A stretch of 8,292 nt of DNA from Alphaproteobacteria bacterium (lineage in GTDB: Bacteria; Pseudomonadota; Alphaproteobacteria; UBA3830), in NCBI GenBank assembly GCA_017416635.1, contig JAFQBQ010000056.1, positions 1-8,292 of the forward strand, in the 5' to 3' direction. A program made the translations under genes and the position numbers. A model generated the notes under the pieces. The model did no database searches. It saw only the letters and a list, made by a program, of their open reading frames with translations, and was not told the origin of the DNA. This document shows, piece by piece, positions 7,701 to 8,292 of this stretch (its first letter is position 1; every line of letters starts with the position of its first letter).

Positions 7701-8148
7701 TTGCGCCTGCGATATCTTCATCAAAAAGAAACTTCCCAAGAGAACCAAACGGACCGCCCGTCGCCAAAATAATATCCTCAGAATATTTTTCGAACAAATT
7801 TAACGGAATTTCCGGAAACAAATCCGAAGACGGATGCAGATACGCATTAGAAATTAACTGTATTAAATTTTGATATCCATTTTTGTTTTTTGCGTACAAC
7901 AAAACGCTAGTTGGCTCGTCCATTGGAATCGGATGTTGAATGTTTAGCTGACAAGCGACGATCGGTTGAATTCCATGATCGGCGCACTTTAAACAAAATT
8001 CCATTCCGCCGAATAAATTGTTAGTATCCGTAACAGCAACCGCAGGCATTTTATTCTCTTCGCAGAGTTTTATTAACTTTTCGATCTTTACCGCGCCTTC
8101 TGCTAATGAATACGCGGAATGTACTCTCAAATGAATAAACGGAATCAT
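4708..8148 (-). CDS. dnaE: DNA polymerase III alpha subunit DnaE
   Basis: This is the replicative polymerase subunit of the chromosomal replisome, 1146 residues, a normal length. An N-terminal PHP domain begins at FIHLRVHSAYS (4-14). The palm holds VGPGRGSGAGS (355-365) and PDFDIDF (397-403). The catalytic aspartates are Asp400 and Asp402, with the third at Asp554 in KFDFLGL. Fingers motifs include LYRPGPMDDIPKY (631-643), YGVMVYQEQVM (668-678) and GYTLGQADILRRAMGKK (686-702). A tandem helix-hairpin-helix region follows near 795-880. QFSLF (903-907) fits the consensus beta-clamp-binding motif, and an OB-fold lies at about 966-1040. The PHP metal ligand usually found in HSDYS reads HSAYS, so this domain is probably not a proofreading nuclease and a separate DnaQ is expected. 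The ATG overlaps the lolD stop (ATGA), and the C-terminal codons overlap the next gene. Confidence 0.98.
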   Translation of the reverse strand: MIPFIHLRVHSAYSLAEGAVKIEKLIKLCEENKMPAVAVTDTNNLFGGMEFCLKCADHGIQPIVACQLNIQHPIPMDEPTSVLLYAKNKNGYQNLIQLISNAYLHPSSDLFPEIPLNLFEKYSEDIILATGGPFGSLGKFLFDEDIAGAKDYLNYLKKYFDGRLYIELTRHGLEAEEKIEQKAISLAYDFNLPLLATNNVCYCHEDDFEAHDALLCISQIKTVFDTDRKTSQPEYYFKTQEQMNELFSDIPEALQNSVYIAERCAFMLTKQKPLMPVFKPASGKSQDDELIDMATSGLEEKLLAFKDREDYQEIRKKYFDRLHYELGIIQKMGFSGYFLIVADYVRWAKSQNIPVGPGRGSGAGSIAAWSIHITDVDPIRFKLFFERFLNPDRVSMPDFDIDFCQARREEVIGYVQRKYGYQSVAQITTFGKLQAKAVVKDIGRVLGLPYGFVDKLSKLIPFSPTNPITLQEAIEQESALQELIKTDPQVDHLMKIALRLEGLYRNPGVHAAGVVISDKNLQDIVPLYKDPKSDMPSTQYSTKYVESASLIKFDFLGLKTLTVIQKAIDLINAKGIKLDSHSIPLDDKKTFDLMKEVNCVGVFQIESGGMREVVKKLQPDRIEDIIALVALYRPGPMDDIPKYIACKHGLEEITYLHEKVKPILEETYGVMVYQEQVMQIAQTISGYTLGQADILRRAMGKKNKEEMLAQKKRFIDGAIERGIEKDIANKLFEQMNKFASYGFNKSHSTPYGLLTYQTAYLKANFPMEFYAAIMTLDMTNVDKLHAYYHDAKSNNIKIAPPDINSSESDFTIEYDKNQIRYSLAALKGSGVAVVDEIVKERKLHGPYTSIFDLAERLAPQRLLNRRFLENFIKAGVFDSLHPNRHQLFESLDDILSLKVETDQFSLFEKSYPPLAQVDEWSDNEKLQNEFVSVGFYISSHPMQQYEEIIKKMKLRTVDEVPNLENARLAVIINSVTFKTSKNQSKFCILSVSDMTGAMEVTLFGETASKYRELLFVGNIVLLSVSCHKNDEQIRITAKSVETFNTSNIKNGKFSSSFDFQNLQKKRIIDMVLRIKIKDKKELLGINHLIKNFKTGGSYSIELELPGKQRLSLPDKYVLTSYDILDVREIVGVSNAIEEERNIANAK
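4728..4733 (-). promoter_or_regulatory. Ribosome binding site of the yqaA-like gene, inside dnaE
   Basis: On the minus strand AAAGGA lies 9 bases before the ATG at 4718-4716. It falls within the last codons of dnaE and supports this start for the membrane protein. Confidence 0.65.
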
Positions 8149-8292
8149 CTTTGAATCAACTTCCCACCGTCTATAGCATACTGCTTGTGCATCTGCCGAG
8201 CAAGATTATAATTATGCGTCGCGATAATTCCCGACATGTGCGTCTTTTCCAAAATTCTCATAAGATCTTGAAAAATTAACTCAGCTGTTTCC
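8145..8292 (-). CDS. lolD: LolD-like lipoprotein-export ABC transporter ATPase (C-terminal 48 residues; rest outside window)
   Basis: This is the end of an ATP-binding cassette subunit entering from the right edge. The visible residues start with ETAELIFQDL, the helix that follows the D-loop in LolD-type ATPases. They continue through GIIATHNYNLARQM, where the His of ATHN is the switch (H-loop) histidine, and end in DGGKLIQR. LolD powers LolCDE, which extracts mature lipoproteins from the inner membrane for transfer to LolA. Walker A, Walker B and the signature motif lie outside the window. The assignment rests on the THN tail and on position, since lolD next to dnaE is a common alphaproteobacterial order. 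The TGA shares ATGA with the dnaE start. Another small ABC ATPase such as FtsE or MacB type is a less likely alternative. Confidence 0.82.
   Translation of the reverse strand, partial: ETAELIFQDLMRILEKTHMSGIIATHNYNLARQMHKQYAIDGGKLIQR

Overview
The window is an AT-rich, tightly packed piece of a bacterial chromosome. It most likely comes from an alphaproteobacterium of the intracellular type (Rickettsiales or Holosporales). The grounds are a LolD-DnaE pair with a 4-base overlap, a single-pass SPOR protein whose juxtamembrane segment has the alphaproteobacterial pattern, an ArgS-like gene directly upstream of it, and a DUF2608-type HAD lipoprotein, a family I associate with host-dwelling bacteria. 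The lineage is inferred from gene content and not proven. There are no mobile elements, tRNAs, rRNAs, CRISPR arrays or long non-coding stretches.

The plus strand (1-4083) is one run of five co-directional genes. In order they are a biotin-protein-ligase-like gene that runs off the left edge, a 240-residue ArgS-like protein without a catalytic core, a SPOR protein, rsmE, and a HAD-like lipoprotein. The first four junctions either abut or overlap (TAA then ATG; TAATG; ATGA), so those genes are probably co-transcribed and translationally coupled. Only the last gene has its own spacer (30 bases) and a clear Shine-Dalgarno site.

The minus strand (8292-4128) is a second operon, read right to left: the end of lolD, then dnaE, then a YqaA/DedA-type membrane protein. 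All three overlap their neighbours. The two operons converge on a 44-base gap (4084-4127) with no convincing terminator.

The most interesting object is the gene at 840-1562. Its first ~100 residues read as the N-terminal tRNA-binding (Add1) domain of arginyl-tRNA synthetase. Its last ~135 read as the DALR anticodon-binding domain. The ~350-residue Rossmann catalytic core that should lie between them, with its HIGH and KMSK signatures, is absent, yet the frame is intact and embedded in an overlapping operon at what looks like the ancestral argS position. It abuts a biotin-ligase-like gene whose adenylate-binding loop is degenerate and whose CpG content is about half that of its neighbours. Whether these two odd proteins work together is open. 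The remaining genes are ordinary housekeeping genes: rRNA methylation, DNA replication and lipoprotein export.
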